From contig CAAGEG010000152.1 in assembly GCA_900768785.1 (NCBI GenBank), forward strand, positions 1 through 43,278: 43,278 nt of DNA. Reading direction: 5' to 3'. Within the stretch, counting starts at the first letter, position 1, and each line of letters opens with the position of its first letter. A program made the translations under genes and the position numbers. The stretch comes from an uncultured Prevotella sp. Its GTDB lineage: Bacteria > Bacteroidota > Bacteroidia > Bacteroidales > Bacteroidaceae. Shown in pieces: positions 34,005 to 43,196 of this stretch. The notes below the pieces were generated by a model. It did not search any database and had not been told where the DNA came from. It saw nothing but the letters and a program-made list of their open reading frames with translations.

Positions 34005-34192
34005 CCCAAATCGGTTATTAGATTAAGCTCACTCTTATCTATGTGCCGAATTGTGTCAAACAATATTGAAGGCATAGCGGGCTATGTCAAGAGAAAGCAG
34101 AGCACAAGCTGTGCATAGAGGAGCGTAAAGGAGCAGAAAAGCCAATATAATAGGGTAAAAATCATTATCTGCGGTCTAAAGACCGATTGGGG
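34005..34192 (+). mobile_element. Complete MITE-like element, reference orientation
   Basis: A 188-bp element. The left end CCCAAATCGGTTATTAGA and right end TCTAAAGACCGATTGGGG are inverted repeats with about 3 mismatches in 18. It is flanked by TTAAA direct repeats (34000-34004, 34193-34197). The interior includes ATGTGCCGAATTGTGTCA (34041-34058), AGCGGGCTATGTCAAGA (34076-34092), a GCACAAGCTGTGC hairpin (34102-34114) and GCGTAAAGGAGCAGAAAAGC (from 34123). No transposase is encoded, so it would be moved in trans. Confidence 0.78.
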
Positions 34193-34261
34193 TTAAAGTT
34201 TTTTAAGCTATTATTATGGGTTTCATACACAATGTGTGAAAACAAAAAATAGCACTTTTAT

Positions 34262-34292
34262 TTTGATTGTAACAAAGCTTTCACTATCTTTG
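34262..34292 (+). promoter_or_regulatory. Promoter of the lpxD operon
   Basis: TTTG (34262-34265), exactly 19 nt, then TATCTTTG (34285-34292) is a perfect consensus. A decayed second box, TATCTTCA, lies 68 nt downstream (34353-34360). Between them is a leader resembling the clpC cassette, with an AGAAT-GA-ATTCT hairpin and CTCTCTGCGCTC. Confidence 0.75.
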
Positions 34293-34383
34293 CATATTAA
34301 TAGAGTCATACTCTGGAGATTAAGAATGAATTCTCTCTGCGCTCATTGGCTCTATCTTCATAATAAGATAAATTTTTAATGTA

Positions 34384-35424
34384 ATGGAATTTACAGCAAA
34401 ACAAATAGCCGACTTTATTCAAGGTCGTGTTGAAGGCGATGAAAATGCCACTATAAACAATTTCGCAAAAATAGAAGAAGGACAGCCCGGTGCAATATCC
34501 TTCCTCTCAAATCCCAAATATACACATTATATTTATAACACCAAGTCAAGCGTGGTGCTTATAAACGAAGACGTAGAGTTAACACAACCGGTTAGTGCAA
34601 CGCTAATAAGAGTAAAAAATGCATATGAAAGTGTTGCCAAACTATTACAACTCTATCAAGCCTCGTTGCCTAAAAAGACAGGAATAGACTCTTTGTCATT
34701 CGTTTCACCTGATGCCCAAATAGGCAAAGATTGCTATATAGGAGCTTTCGCATACATAGGGAAAAACGTTGAGATAGGCGACAATTGCGAAATACACCCA
34801 CATGCCGTGATTGAAGACGGAGCAAAGCTGGGCAACGGATGCATTATCTACCCAAATGTTAGCATTTATCAAGGTTGCCGCTTGGGCAACAACGTTACCA
34901 TACATGCAGGTTCTGTAATTGGTGCAGATGGTTTTGGTTTCGCTCCAAACACAGAAGGCTACGACAAAATACCACAAATAGGCATTGTTACGATTGAAGA
35001 CAATGTTGAAATAGGTGCAAACACATGCATAGATCGTTCAACTATGGGAACGACAGTTATTCGTAAAGGTGTGAAGCTTGACAATCTCGTGCAAATAGGA
35101 CACAATGTAGAAGTAGGACAAAACACAGTAATGTCAGCACAAACAGGCGTAGCCGGAAGCACAAAAATAGGCAGTTGGTGTATGTTTGGAGGACAAGTAG
35201 GCATAGCCGGACATATAACCATTGGCGACAAAACATTTCTTGGTGCCCAATCAGGTGTACCAGGCAATCTTAAAGGCAACGAAACACTTATCGGTACACC
35301 ACCGACAGATCCAAAGTCTTATTTCAAGTCAATAGCAATAACACGTAAACTTCCAGAACTTTACAAGAAAATTTACGAACTTGAAAAGAGACTTGACCAA
35401 ATAGAAAACAAAAACGAACAATAA
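34384..35424 (+). CDS. lpxD: UDP-3-O-acylglucosamine N-acyltransferase
   Basis: Adds the N-linked hydroxyacyl chain in lipid A synthesis. The 346 aa comprise an N-terminal uridine-binding domain (about 1-100) and a left-handed beta-helix of hexapeptide repeats (about 105-300: IGKDCYIGAFAYIG, IGDNCEIHPHAVI and so on). GADGFGFAP and the catalytic His in VQIGHNVEVGQN are present, then a C-terminal helix (LYKKIYELEKRLDQIE). It heads the lpxD-lpxC/fabZ-lpxA run with 11 nt to the next gene. Confidence 0.96.
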   Translation: MEFTAKQIADFIQGRVEGDENATINNFAKIEEGQPGAISFLSNPKYTHYIYNTKSSVVLINEDVELTQPVSATLIRVKNAYESVAKLLQLYQASLPKKTGIDSLSFVSPDAQIGKDCYIGAFAYIGKNVEIGDNCEIHPHAVIEDGAKLGNGCIIYPNVSIYQGCRLGNNVTIHAGSVIGADGFGFAPNTEGYDKIPQIGIVTIEDNVEIGANTCIDRSTMGTTVIRKGVKLDNLVQIGHNVEVGQNTVMSAQTGVAGSTKIGSWCMFGGQVGIAGHITIGDKTFLGAQSGVPGNLKGNETLIGTPPTDPKSYFKSIAITRKLPELYKKIYELEKRLDQIENKNEQ

Positions 35425-35435
35425 CCCTATCTGAT

Positions 35436-36821
35436 ATGTCAAAACAAAACACACTAAAAGGCAGTTTCGCTCTATGTGGCAAAGGCCTTCATACGGGACT
35501 AAACCTAACAATAACGTTTAATCCTGCACCTGAAAATCATGGATACAAAATACAAAGAATAGACCTTGAAGGACAACCAATAATAGATGCTGTTGCAGAA
35601 AACGTTATTGACACACAACGAGGTACAGTACTCGGCAAAGGAGAAGCCAAAGTGTCGACTGTAGAACATGGCCTCGCAGCACTCTATGCTTTAGGTATAG
35701 ACAACTGTCTCATACAAGTAAACGGTCCTGAATTCCCGATACTTGACGGCTCTGCTTCACAATATATTCAAAAGATTAACGACATTGGAATTGAAGAGCA
35801 AAGCGCACCCAAAGACTACTATATAATACGCCATAAAATAGAAATTAAAGACGAGGCTACAGGCTCTTGTATAACCATACTACCCGATAAAGAATTTAGT
35901 CTCACGGCAATGTGTTCTTTTGACTCTAAATTTATAAGTAGTCAGTTTGCAACACTTGATCGGATTGAAGACTTCTCGACAGAAATAGCACCTGCACGCA
36001 CATTTGTCTTCGTTAGAGATATAGAGCCCCTTCTCAACGCCAACTTAATTAAAGGCGGAGACATGGACAATGCTATCGTTATTTACGAAAGACAAACATC
36101 GCAAGAACGACTTGATAAACTTGCCGACTTGTTACAAGTGCCGCATCTTGACGCTACCAAACTCGGATATATACAACACAAGCCATTGGCATGGGACAAT
36201 GAATGTACACGACATAAACTTCTTGACATCATTGGTGACATGGCACTCATTGGCAAACCAATAAAAGGACGTATCATTGCCACAAGACCGGGTCACACAA
36301 TAAATAATAAGTTTGCACGTCTAATGCGTAAAGAAATACGCAAGCACGAGATTCAAGCCCCCATATACGATTGCAACGAGGCTCCCGTTATGGACGTAAA
36401 CAGAATACGCGAACTCCTACCCCACCGCTATCCAATGCAGCTCGTTGACAAAGTGATAGAACTCGGGCCAAACAGTATTGTTGGCGTAAAAAATGTTACA
36501 AGCAACGAACCATTCTTTCAAGGACACTTTCCACAAGAACCTGTAATGCCCGGTGTATTACAAATAGAAGCAATGGCACAATGTGGAGGTTTGCTTGTAT
36601 TAAATTCTGTTGACGAACCGGAAAAATGGTCCACTTACTTCCTAAGAATTGATGAAGTAAAATTCAGACAAAAGGTTGTACCCGGAGATACATTACTATT
36701 CAAAGTAGATCTTCTTGCACCCGTCAGACATGGTATATCATCCATGAAAGGATATGTATTCGTAGGAGACAAAGTAGTTTCAGAAGCTACATTTACCGCG
36801 CAAATAGTAAAAAACAAATAA
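35436..36821 (+). CDS. lpxC-fabZ: Bifunctional UDP-3-O-acyl-GlcNAc deacetylase / 3-hydroxyacyl-ACP dehydratase
   Basis: A fusion of 461 aa known from Bacteroidetes and Chlorobi. LpxC half (about 1-310): GKGLHTGLNLT, STVEHGLAALYALGIDNC with a zinc His, LDGSASQYI, and CTRHKLLDIIGDMAL with the other zinc ligands (H and D). FabZ half (about 318-461): IRELLPHRYPMQLVDKV, FFQGHFPQEPVMPGVLQIEA with catalytic His and Glu, and a hot-dog fold tail. The fusion links lipid A deacetylation to the supply of acyl chains. It lies between lpxD and lpxA, which strengthens both calls. Confidence 0.97.
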   Translation: MSKQNTLKGSFALCGKGLHTGLNLTITFNPAPENHGYKIQRIDLEGQPIIDAVAENVIDTQRGTVLGKGEAKVSTVEHGLAALYALGIDNCLIQVNGPEFPILDGSASQYIQKINDIGIEEQSAPKDYYIIRHKIEIKDEATGSCITILPDKEFSLTAMCSFDSKFISSQFATLDRIEDFSTEIAPARTFVFVRDIEPLLNANLIKGGDMDNAIVIYERQTSQERLDKLADLLQVPHLDATKLGYIQHKPLAWDNECTRHKLLDIIGDMALIGKPIKGRIIATRPGHTINNKFARLMRKEIRKHEIQAPIYDCNEAPVMDVNRIRELLPHRYPMQLVDKVIELGPNSIVGVKNVTSNEPFFQGHFPQEPVMPGVLQIEAMAQCGGLLVLNSVDEPEKWSTYFLRIDEVKFRQKVVPGDTLLFKVDLLAPVRHGISSMKGYVFVGDKVVSEATFTAQIVKNK

Positions 36822-36879
36822 AAACCACCCATAGGGCAGACAAATACTCTTCTACCCCTTTGGCAAAAATTTGAAAAGT

Positions 36880-37650
36880 ATGAACCAAATTAGTCCATTA
36901 GCCTATATTCACCCCGAAGCTAAACTCGGAGATAATAACATAATCGGTCCGTTCTGCTATATTGACAAAGACACTGTCATTGGAGACAACAACGTTTTTC
37001 AAAATAGTGTAACAATAAATATTGGTGCACGAATAGGCAACGGAAACGAGATATTTCCCGGAGCAAGCATAAGTACCAAACCTCAGGACCTAAAATTCAG
37101 AGGAGAACAAACGACATGCGAAATTGGCGACAACAATAGCATAAGAGAAAATGTTACCATTTCACGAGGTACAGCATCAAAAGGGAAGACCGTTGTGGGC
37201 TCTAACAACCTGCTAATGGAAAACATGCACGTAGCACACGATTGTGTTATAGGTAACGGATGTATTATTGGCAATTCAACAAAATTCGCAGGTGAAGTGA
37301 TTGTTGACGACTTTGCCATAATTAGCGCAGTCGTTTTGTGTCACCAATTCTGCCATATTGGAAGCTATGTCATGATACAAGGTGGTTGCCGATTTAGCCA
37401 AGATATACCGCCATTTGTCATTGCAGGAAAAGAACCTACACGTTATTGCGGACTAAACATTGTAGGACTAAGACGCAGAGGATTTTCCAAAGAAGCAATA
37501 AACAACATTCACGAAGCCTACAGACTTCTATATTCAAAAGGTTTAATGAAAGAAGGAATAGAAGAAATACGCAAAACGCTACCAACAAGCCCTGAAATAG
37601 AATACATAATCAAATTTGTTGAGAATTCACAAAGAGGCATTATAAGATAA
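36880..37650 (+). CDS. lpxA: UDP-N-acetylglucosamine acyltransferase
   Basis: First step of lipid A synthesis, O-acylating UDP-GlcNAc. Hexapeptide repeats start at ISPLAYIHPEAKLGDNNIIG. The catalytic His lies in ENMHVAHDCVIGNG (about residue 120), and a C-terminal helical domain contains GLRRRGFSKEAI. The frame can begin at TTG 36871, but ATG 36880 (MNQISPLAYIHP) matches the family and gives 256 aa. It is third in the lpx run, 58 nt after lpxC-fabZ and 14 nt before miaA. Confidence 0.95.
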   Translation: MNQISPLAYIHPEAKLGDNNIIGPFCYIDKDTVIGDNNVFQNSVTINIGARIGNGNEIFPGASISTKPQDLKFRGEQTTCEIGDNNSIRENVTISRGTASKGKTVVGSNNLLMENMHVAHDCVIGNGCIIGNSTKFAGEVIVDDFAIISAVVLCHQFCHIGSYVMIQGGCRFSQDIPPFVIAGKEPTRYCGLNIVGLRRRGFSKEAINNIHEAYRLLYSKGLMKEGIEEIRKTLPTSPEIEYIIKFVENSQRGIIR

Positions 37651-37664
37651 GCCAAAGACAAAGA

Positions 37665-38561
37665 ATGAAGAAACTTATTGTCATATTAGGACCGACAGGT
37701 GTCGGAAAGACCTCTTTATGCCTTCATATTGCCAAAGAATATAACGTTCCGGTCATTAACGCCGACTCAAGACAAATGTTCAAAGAACTGCCTATTGGCA
37801 CGGCAGCCCCAACAATTAAAGAACAAGAACAAGCGAAACACTATTTCGTAGGCAATCTCACAGTAGATAAATACTATAATGCATCAATGTTCGAGAACGA
37901 CGTTTTGTCGCTTCTCGACATTCTTTTTAAGCAACAAGACATTGCTCTGATGTCAGGAGGAAGCATGATGTATCTTGATGCCGTTTGTAATGGTATTGAT
38001 GATATACCAACTGTTGATACTCAAATAAGACAAAGACTAAAAGAAAGATACGAACAAGAAGGACTTGAAAGCATTATACAAGAACTTAGACAACTTGACC
38101 CCGAATACTACAACATCGTAGATAAAAAGAACCACAAACGCGTAATACACGCACTTGAAATATGCCTTTCAACAGGAAAAGCATATTCTTCTTTCAGACA
38201 TAACGTAAGAAAGACTCGTCCGTTCCAAATAATTAAAATAGGACTCACACGTAATAGAGAAGAACTATACTCTCGCATAGACCAAAGAGTTGACGAGATG
38301 ATTTCTAACGGACTACTAAAAGAGGCTGCCAATATGTATCCACAGAGGAATCTGAATGCCCTAAATACTGTTGGCTACAAAGAGCTTTTTGACTATATAG
38401 ACGGAAAAACAGATTTACAAGAAGCTATATTCAAAATAAAAAGCAATACACACAAATATTGCCGTAAACAACTTACATGGTTCAAAAGAGACCCGGAAAT
38501 AAAATGGTTCACGCCCGAGAATGTTGAAGAAATCATAAATTACATAAACTCTTTTGCCTAA
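37665..38561 (+). CDS. miaA: tRNA dimethylallyltransferase
   Basis: Prenylates A37 of tRNAs reading UNN codons. The protein is 298 aa. Walker A is LGPTGVGKTSL (about 7-17). INADSRQMFKELPIGTAAPT (about 33-52) is the isopentenyl/tRNA base segment, MSGGSMMYLDAVCNG follows, and NTVGYKELFDYIDG plus KYCRKQLTWFKRD are C-terminal signatures. It is 14 nt downstream of lpxA, so it is probably part of the lpx transcript. Confidence 0.96.
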   Translation: MKKLIVILGPTGVGKTSLCLHIAKEYNVPVINADSRQMFKELPIGTAAPTIKEQEQAKHYFVGNLTVDKYYNASMFENDVLSLLDILFKQQDIALMSGGSMMYLDAVCNGIDDIPTVDTQIRQRLKERYEQEGLESIIQELRQLDPEYYNIVDKKNHKRVIHALEICLSTGKAYSSFRHNVRKTRPFQIIKIGLTRNREELYSRIDQRVDEMISNGLLKEAANMYPQRNLNALNTVGYKELFDYIDGKTDLQEAIFKIKSNTHKYCRKQLTWFKRDPEIKWFTPENVEEIINYINSFA

Positions 38562-38585
38562 TAAAAAGGATTTTTAGTACATTTG
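38553..38585 (+). promoter_or_regulatory. Internal promoter before the class A PBP
   Basis: TTTG (38553-38556), 21 nt, then TACATTTG (38578-38585) lies 28 nt before the PBP start. It begins inside the 3' end of miaA and may give the PBP-helicase pair independent expression. Confidence 0.55.
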
Positions 38586-38612
38586 TAACGTTTAATCAAA
38601 TAACTTATAAAA

Positions 38613-41144
38613 ATGTTTGATAAGATTTTATCCTTCATAAAAAAAACATTTGTCCTCATTGTTCAAAAGACAAAAACTTTTTGGCAGTGGTATAAAAACC
38701 TTTACAAAGGGAAAAGATGGTACACAAGAACCTTACTTGTATTTATATCAGCTATTATTTCATTCTTCATATACCTCTTTTTAGTTGACATCAACTTCCT
38801 TTGGCTCTTCGGAAAATCACCCGGCTTCTCACAAATCATGAATCCGGCAACCAACGAAGCCTCAGAAATTTATAGTGCTGACGGAGTGATGATAGGCAAA
38901 TATTTCAACGAGAATCGTACACCCGTGAAATATGAAGATGTCACGCCTCATTTTTGGAGAGCTCTCATAGATACTGAAGACGAAAGGTTTTACAAACATA
39001 AAGGCATAGACCCCATCGGCATGTTTGCCGTGCTTAAAGAAGTAATACTTAGACACGAAGCACGAGGAGCCTCAACAATAACACAACAATTGGCAAAAAA
39101 CATGTTCAGAGTGAGGACACAATACTCTACGGGGCTCTTAGGATATATTCCGGGCGTGCGAATGCTAATCATGAAAAGCAAAGAATGGATTATTGCCACT
39201 AAGCTTGAAATGATTTACGACAAAGAAGAGATACTTACAATGTATGCCAATACCGTAGATTTCGGTTCCAACTCTTATGGAATTAAAACTGCATGCAAGA
39301 CGTATTTCAATACGACACCGGCAAAATTAACTACCGACCAAGCGGCTATACTCGTTGGTATGCTCAAAGCAACTTCATATTATAATCCTATAAGCAATCC
39401 GAAAAACAGCCTTGCAAGACGTAATGTTGTTTTACACAACATGCTAACTCACAATGATATTGACCGCGCTGCTTATGACTCGTTATGCTTAAAGCCCATA
39501 CAACTAAGTTTTAGTGTGGAAAGCAATTACGATGGACAAGCGCAATATTTTCGTGATGCTGTTGCCGATAACCTCAAAGAGTGGTGTAAAGACAATGGAT
39601 ACGACCTATATAACAGTGGTTTGAAAATTTATACCACTATAGATACTCGTATGCAAAAATACGCCGAAGAGGCAGCTATAAAACAAATGAAGCAGGTTCA
39701 ACGCAACTTTAACAACCATTGGAGCGGACAAGAGCCGTGGCGAGATGAGAACCACAACGTTATTCCTCATTTCATTGAAGATATAGCAAAACGACAACCT
39801 GTGTACAAAATGCTTGAACAAAAGTTCAATGGCAATACAGACTCCATTGATTACTATCTCAACAAGCCACATAAAGTGAAACTTTTTGACTATGAACACG
39901 GTACTATAGAGAAAGAGATAAGCACTCTTGACTCTATTCGTTACATGGTAAAGTTCATGCATTGTGCATTTGTTGCAATGGAACCTCAAACCGGACATGT
40001 CAAAGCATGGGTGGGAGATATTGATTTCAACTCTTGGAAATATGACAAAGCAAGAGCAATGAGACAACCGGGCTCCACTTTTAAACTATTTGTCTATACC
40101 GAAGCAATGAATCAAGGACTGACTCCATGCGACAAACGACGTGATGAGTTCATTAGTATGGAAGTTTATGACAAGCGCAAACATGAAATGACAACATGGA
40201 GACCAACAAACGCCAACGGAAGTTTCTCCGGAGATTCAATACCATTGAAAAGCGCATTTGCAAAAAGTATAAACTCTGTGGCTGTAAGACTCGGTCAAGA
40301 GATGGGTATTAAGAATATCATAAAGACAGCTCACGATATGGGAATAAACAGTCCGCTTGACGATGCGCCTTCTCTTGCTCTCGGAGCCTCTGATGTCAAC
40401 CTCGTTGAGCTCGTAAACGCCTATTGTACAATAGCTAACGACGGCAAGCACATTGAGCCTGTACTCGTTACACGTATTGTAGATCGTGATGGCAAAGAAG
40501 TTTATACCGGACCAACAGAAGAAAAACAAGTAATCCCATACAAAAGCGCATTTTTCATGCAACAATTACTTATGGGTGGTATGCGCGAACCCGGAGGAAC
40601 ATCGCAAAGCCTTTGGGGATATGTCAACGGTGCCCCAGATACTGATTTCGGAGGGAAAACAGGAACGTCAAACAATCATTCTGATGCATGGTTTATGTGT
40701 GTAAGCCCTAACATCGTTGCAGGTGCATGGGTTGGTGGCGAATATCGAAGCATTCATTTCCGCACCGGAGCACTCGGGCAAGGCAGTAGAACGGCACTTC
40801 CTATATGCGGTTACTTCCTTCAATCTCTTATGGCAGACCCGGCGTTCAAGAAGTATCACAAACGTTTCAACAAGCCTAACGATCCCGACATCACTTCTGC
40901 CATGTACACATGTAGTGGATATGTGCCGGCAAAAGTTGATACAACCGAGACCGACAGCCTTACTAACATAGAAGAAGAAATTCTTCTTGACGAAAATGGT
41001 AACCCCATAATGCACCAAAATAACGAAAGCGACGAGAATAAGAACACATCTTCTGCCCCAACCAACGATAAAGCTACCACTACTAACGATAAGCACAAAC
41101 GTGGTAAACCACATGAAGAGCAAGTAAGATTTGAAGATCTTTAA
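38613..41144 (+). CDS. mrcA: Class A penicillin-binding protein 1A
   Basis: Bifunctional peptidoglycan glycosyltransferase/transpeptidase of 843 aa anchored by one N-terminal helix (about 42-66). GT51 domain: DTEDERFYKHKG with catalytic E122, and ARGASTITQQLAKNMF. Transpeptidase: STFK nucleophile S488, SIN at 552-554, KTG at 682-684. The last 70 residues or so are acidic, low complexity and rich in N, E, D and K (NESDENKNTSSAPTNDKATT), ending in a basic patch. No OB/ODD insertion is obvious. The lipid A and tRNA genes upstream make this an envelope locus. The name mrcA is by class; ponA is equivalent. Confidence 0.94.
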   Translation: MFDKILSFIKKTFVLIVQKTKTFWQWYKNLYKGKRWYTRTLLVFISAIISFFIYLFLVDINFLWLFGKSPGFSQIMNPATNEASEIYSADGVMIGKYFNENRTPVKYEDVTPHFWRALIDTEDERFYKHKGIDPIGMFAVLKEVILRHEARGASTITQQLAKNMFRVRTQYSTGLLGYIPGVRMLIMKSKEWIIATKLEMIYDKEEILTMYANTVDFGSNSYGIKTACKTYFNTTPAKLTTDQAAILVGMLKATSYYNPISNPKNSLARRNVVLHNMLTHNDIDRAAYDSLCLKPIQLSFSVESNYDGQAQYFRDAVADNLKEWCKDNGYDLYNSGLKIYTTIDTRMQKYAEEAAIKQMKQVQRNFNNHWSGQEPWRDENHNVIPHFIEDIAKRQPVYKMLEQKFNGNTDSIDYYLNKPHKVKLFDYEHGTIEKEISTLDSIRYMVKFMHCAFVAMEPQTGHVKAWVGDIDFNSWKYDKARAMRQPGSTFKLFVYTEAMNQGLTPCDKRRDEFISMEVYDKRKHEMTTWRPTNANGSFSGDSIPLKSAFAKSINSVAVRLGQEMGIKNIIKTAHDMGINSPLDDAPSLALGASDVNLVELVNAYCTIANDGKHIEPVLVTRIVDRDGKEVYTGPTEEKQVIPYKSAFFMQQLLMGGMREPGGTSQSLWGYVNGAPDTDFGGKTGTSNNHSDAWFMCVSPNIVAGAWVGGEYRSIHFRTGALGQGSRTALPICGYFLQSLMADPAFKKYHKRFNKPNDPDITSAMYTCSGYVPAKVDTTETDSLTNIEEEILLDENGNPIMHQNNESDENKNTSSAPTNDKATTTNDKHKRGKPHEEQVRFEDL

Positions 41145-41195
41145 AAAACTCCATAACGGTTTAAAACACAATAACGGCTTACCTTAGGGCACATA

Positions 41196-42926
41196 ATGAT
41201 TGATACTGACAACAAAGAGTTTCAGCAAGCTCTGCAAATCATCCAACATACCCGTCGCTCTCTTTTCCTTACGGGAAAGGCAGGGACGGGAAAATCTACT
41301 TTCTTACGTTATATCCGCAAGAACCTAAAGAAAAAGTCTGTGGTGCTCGCCCCAACAGGCATATCTGCAATAAACGCTGAAGGCTCCACGCTACACAGTT
41401 TCTTCAAACTTCCTTTCCACCCTCTCTTACCAAACGACACGCAATATTCCACACGCAACATACGCAAAACGCTGAAATACAATGGCGAGAAATGCAAGAT
41501 TTTGCGCGATGTGGAACTTATCATTATTGACGAGATAAGCATGGTAAGAGCTGACATAATAGACTTTATAGACAAAGTTCTGCGAGTTTATTCACGTAAC
41601 ATGAGAGAGCCGTTCGGTGGTAAACAAATGCTTCTCGTTGGAGACATCTACCAACTTGAACCCGTTTTGAAAGAGGAAGAAAGGCAAATGCTAAGACCTT
41701 TCTACCCTACATGCTTCTTCTTTGACGCACACATATTTCGCGAATTTCAACTCGTAAGCATTGAACTGCGCAAAGTATATAGACAAAACGATACGGGATT
41801 TATAAAAATCCTTGACAACATTCGTGCCGGGATAGCTAACGAAAGAGACCTCACAATGCTTAACAGTCGTGTGTGCAGACAAGACAACAACAAACCGACA
41901 AATGACGACAAACTGGCAATAACCCTATCCACACGACGAGATACTGTGGACTATATCAACGAAAACCGCCTGTCACAAATTGAAGGTAAACCGACCGTGT
42001 TCTACGGAATAGTAAACGGCGACTTTCCTGAAAGCAGTTTACCCACACCTATTGAATTGGAAATTAAACCGGGAGCACAAATTATGTTCATAAAAAACGA
42101 TATTGACAGACGTTGGGTAAATGGAACTTTGGGGGTTGTTGAAGGCATTGACGAAGAAAATGGTGTAATCTATGTCGTTACAGAAGATGGTAATGCTTAC
42201 GATGTAGGGCGAGAACGTTGGAGCAACATGAAATATAGCTTCAACGAACAAGAGCAAAAGATTGAAGAACAAGAAGTTGGAAGCTACACACAATTTCCTC
42301 TCCGACTCGCGTGGGCTATTACCGTACACAAAAGTCAAGGACTTACTTTCCGCCATGTGAGCATAGACTTCACCGGAGGCGTGTTTGCCGGTGGACAAAC
42401 TTACGTTGCTCTATCAAGATGCATGTCACTTGAAGGCATACAGCTAAAAGCCCCCATACGTAGAGAAGACATTTTTGTAAGACAAGAAATAACAAATTTC
42501 GCACGCAACTATAACAACAACACTCTTATAAACAAAGCCATCAACGAGTCAAAAGCCGATAGCGAATATTACAAAGCAGCTAAAGCCTTTGACAAAGGCG
42601 ACATGAATAATTGTCTGAAACATTTCTTCGTTGCCATTCATAGCAGATACGACATTGAAAAACCTGCTGCCATAAGACTCATAAGACAAAAACTCGGCAT
42701 CATCAACCGTCTGAATAAAGAAATAGACTCTCTTAAAGCGGAATTAGAAAACAAACAACAATTCATGAAAAACCTTGCCGTTGAATATGTCATGCTTGGC
42801 AGAGAATGTAAAAAAGAGCACATGAAAGAAGCTGCAATAGCTAACTACAAAAAAGCCTATGAGCTATGTCCCGACATACCGGAAGTAAAAAGAAAACTCA
42901 AAAAACTCACCGGAAAAGATTATTAA
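41196..42926 (+). CDS. Pif1/RecD-like helicase with C-terminal TPR-like tail
   Basis: Superfamily 1B DNA helicase of 576 aa. Walker A is GKAGTGKST (27-35), motif II is IIDEISMVRAD, GDIYQLEPV is motif III, and the C-terminal helicase motifs end in AWAITVHKSQGLTF and ALSRC. This is the Pif1/RecD2 core in short form. After about residue 430 come a coiled segment (LNKEIDSLKAELENKQQ) and tetratricopeptide-like helices (EAAIANYKKAYELCPDIPEVK). The tail suggests protein binding. Known relatives unwind forked or G-quadruplex DNA; the partner here is unknown. It starts 51 nt after the PBP gene. Confidence 0.9.
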   Translation: MIDTDNKEFQQALQIIQHTRRSLFLTGKAGTGKSTFLRYIRKNLKKKSVVLAPTGISAINAEGSTLHSFFKLPFHPLLPNDTQYSTRNIRKTLKYNGEKCKILRDVELIIIDEISMVRADIIDFIDKVLRVYSRNMREPFGGKQMLLVGDIYQLEPVLKEEERQMLRPFYPTCFFFDAHIFREFQLVSIELRKVYRQNDTGFIKILDNIRAGIANERDLTMLNSRVCRQDNNKPTNDDKLAITLSTRRDTVDYINENRLSQIEGKPTVFYGIVNGDFPESSLPTPIELEIKPGAQIMFIKNDIDRRWVNGTLGVVEGIDEENGVIYVVTEDGNAYDVGRERWSNMKYSFNEQEQKIEEQEVGSYTQFPLRLAWAITVHKSQGLTFRHVSIDFTGGVFAGGQTYVALSRCMSLEGIQLKAPIRREDIFVRQEITNFARNYNNNTLINKAINESKADSEYYKAAKAFDKGDMNNCLKHFFVAIHSRYDIEKPAAIRLIRQKLGIINRLNKEIDSLKAELENKQQFMKNLAVEYVMLGRECKKEHMKEAAIANYKKAYELCPDIPEVKRKLKKLTGKDY

Positions 42927-43029
42927 CCACCATAATAATCTTTCAGTAACGTATTAATTGACTTTTAACAACATAGTTGCTTCAAAATATTGTCCTTTAC
43001 TAAGGAGCAAACTTTTGTGCAACAACAAG

Positions 43030-43047
43030 CCCAAATCAGTCATTATA
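43030..43047 (+). repeat. Diverged solo end of the MITE-like element
   Basis: CCCAAATCAGTCATTATA matches the consensus end CCCAAATCGGTTATTAGA at 15 or so of 18 positions. No partner end or interior is seen within the window. Confidence 0.45.
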
Positions 43048-43164
43048 TTCAGATTAAAGTATAATCCTTTTATCAATCCTTGCTTGCAGATAGACGAGAC
43101 AGTCAAAAACAAAAAAGGAAATAGCACTTTTGAAGCGAGTGTCTGCAAGGAGAAAACGATGCGG

Positions 43165-43196
43165 AAGTTGGCAAGTTGGCAAGTTGGCAAGTTGGC
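43165..43196. repeat. 8-nt tandem repeat, four units
   Basis: AAGTTGGC is repeated exactly four times. Such short tracts can change length by slippage. Confidence 0.85.

Larger units (their letters stand above)
33900..34383. other. 484-nt intergenic region between the HD gene and lpxD
   Basis: It carries a complete MITE-like element (34005-34192), then the lpxD promoter (34262-34292) and its leader hairpin cassette (34298-34360). 33900-34000 has no clear terminator or gene. A small imperfect palindrome TTCATACACAATGTGTGAA lies near 34224-34242. Confidence 0.7.
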
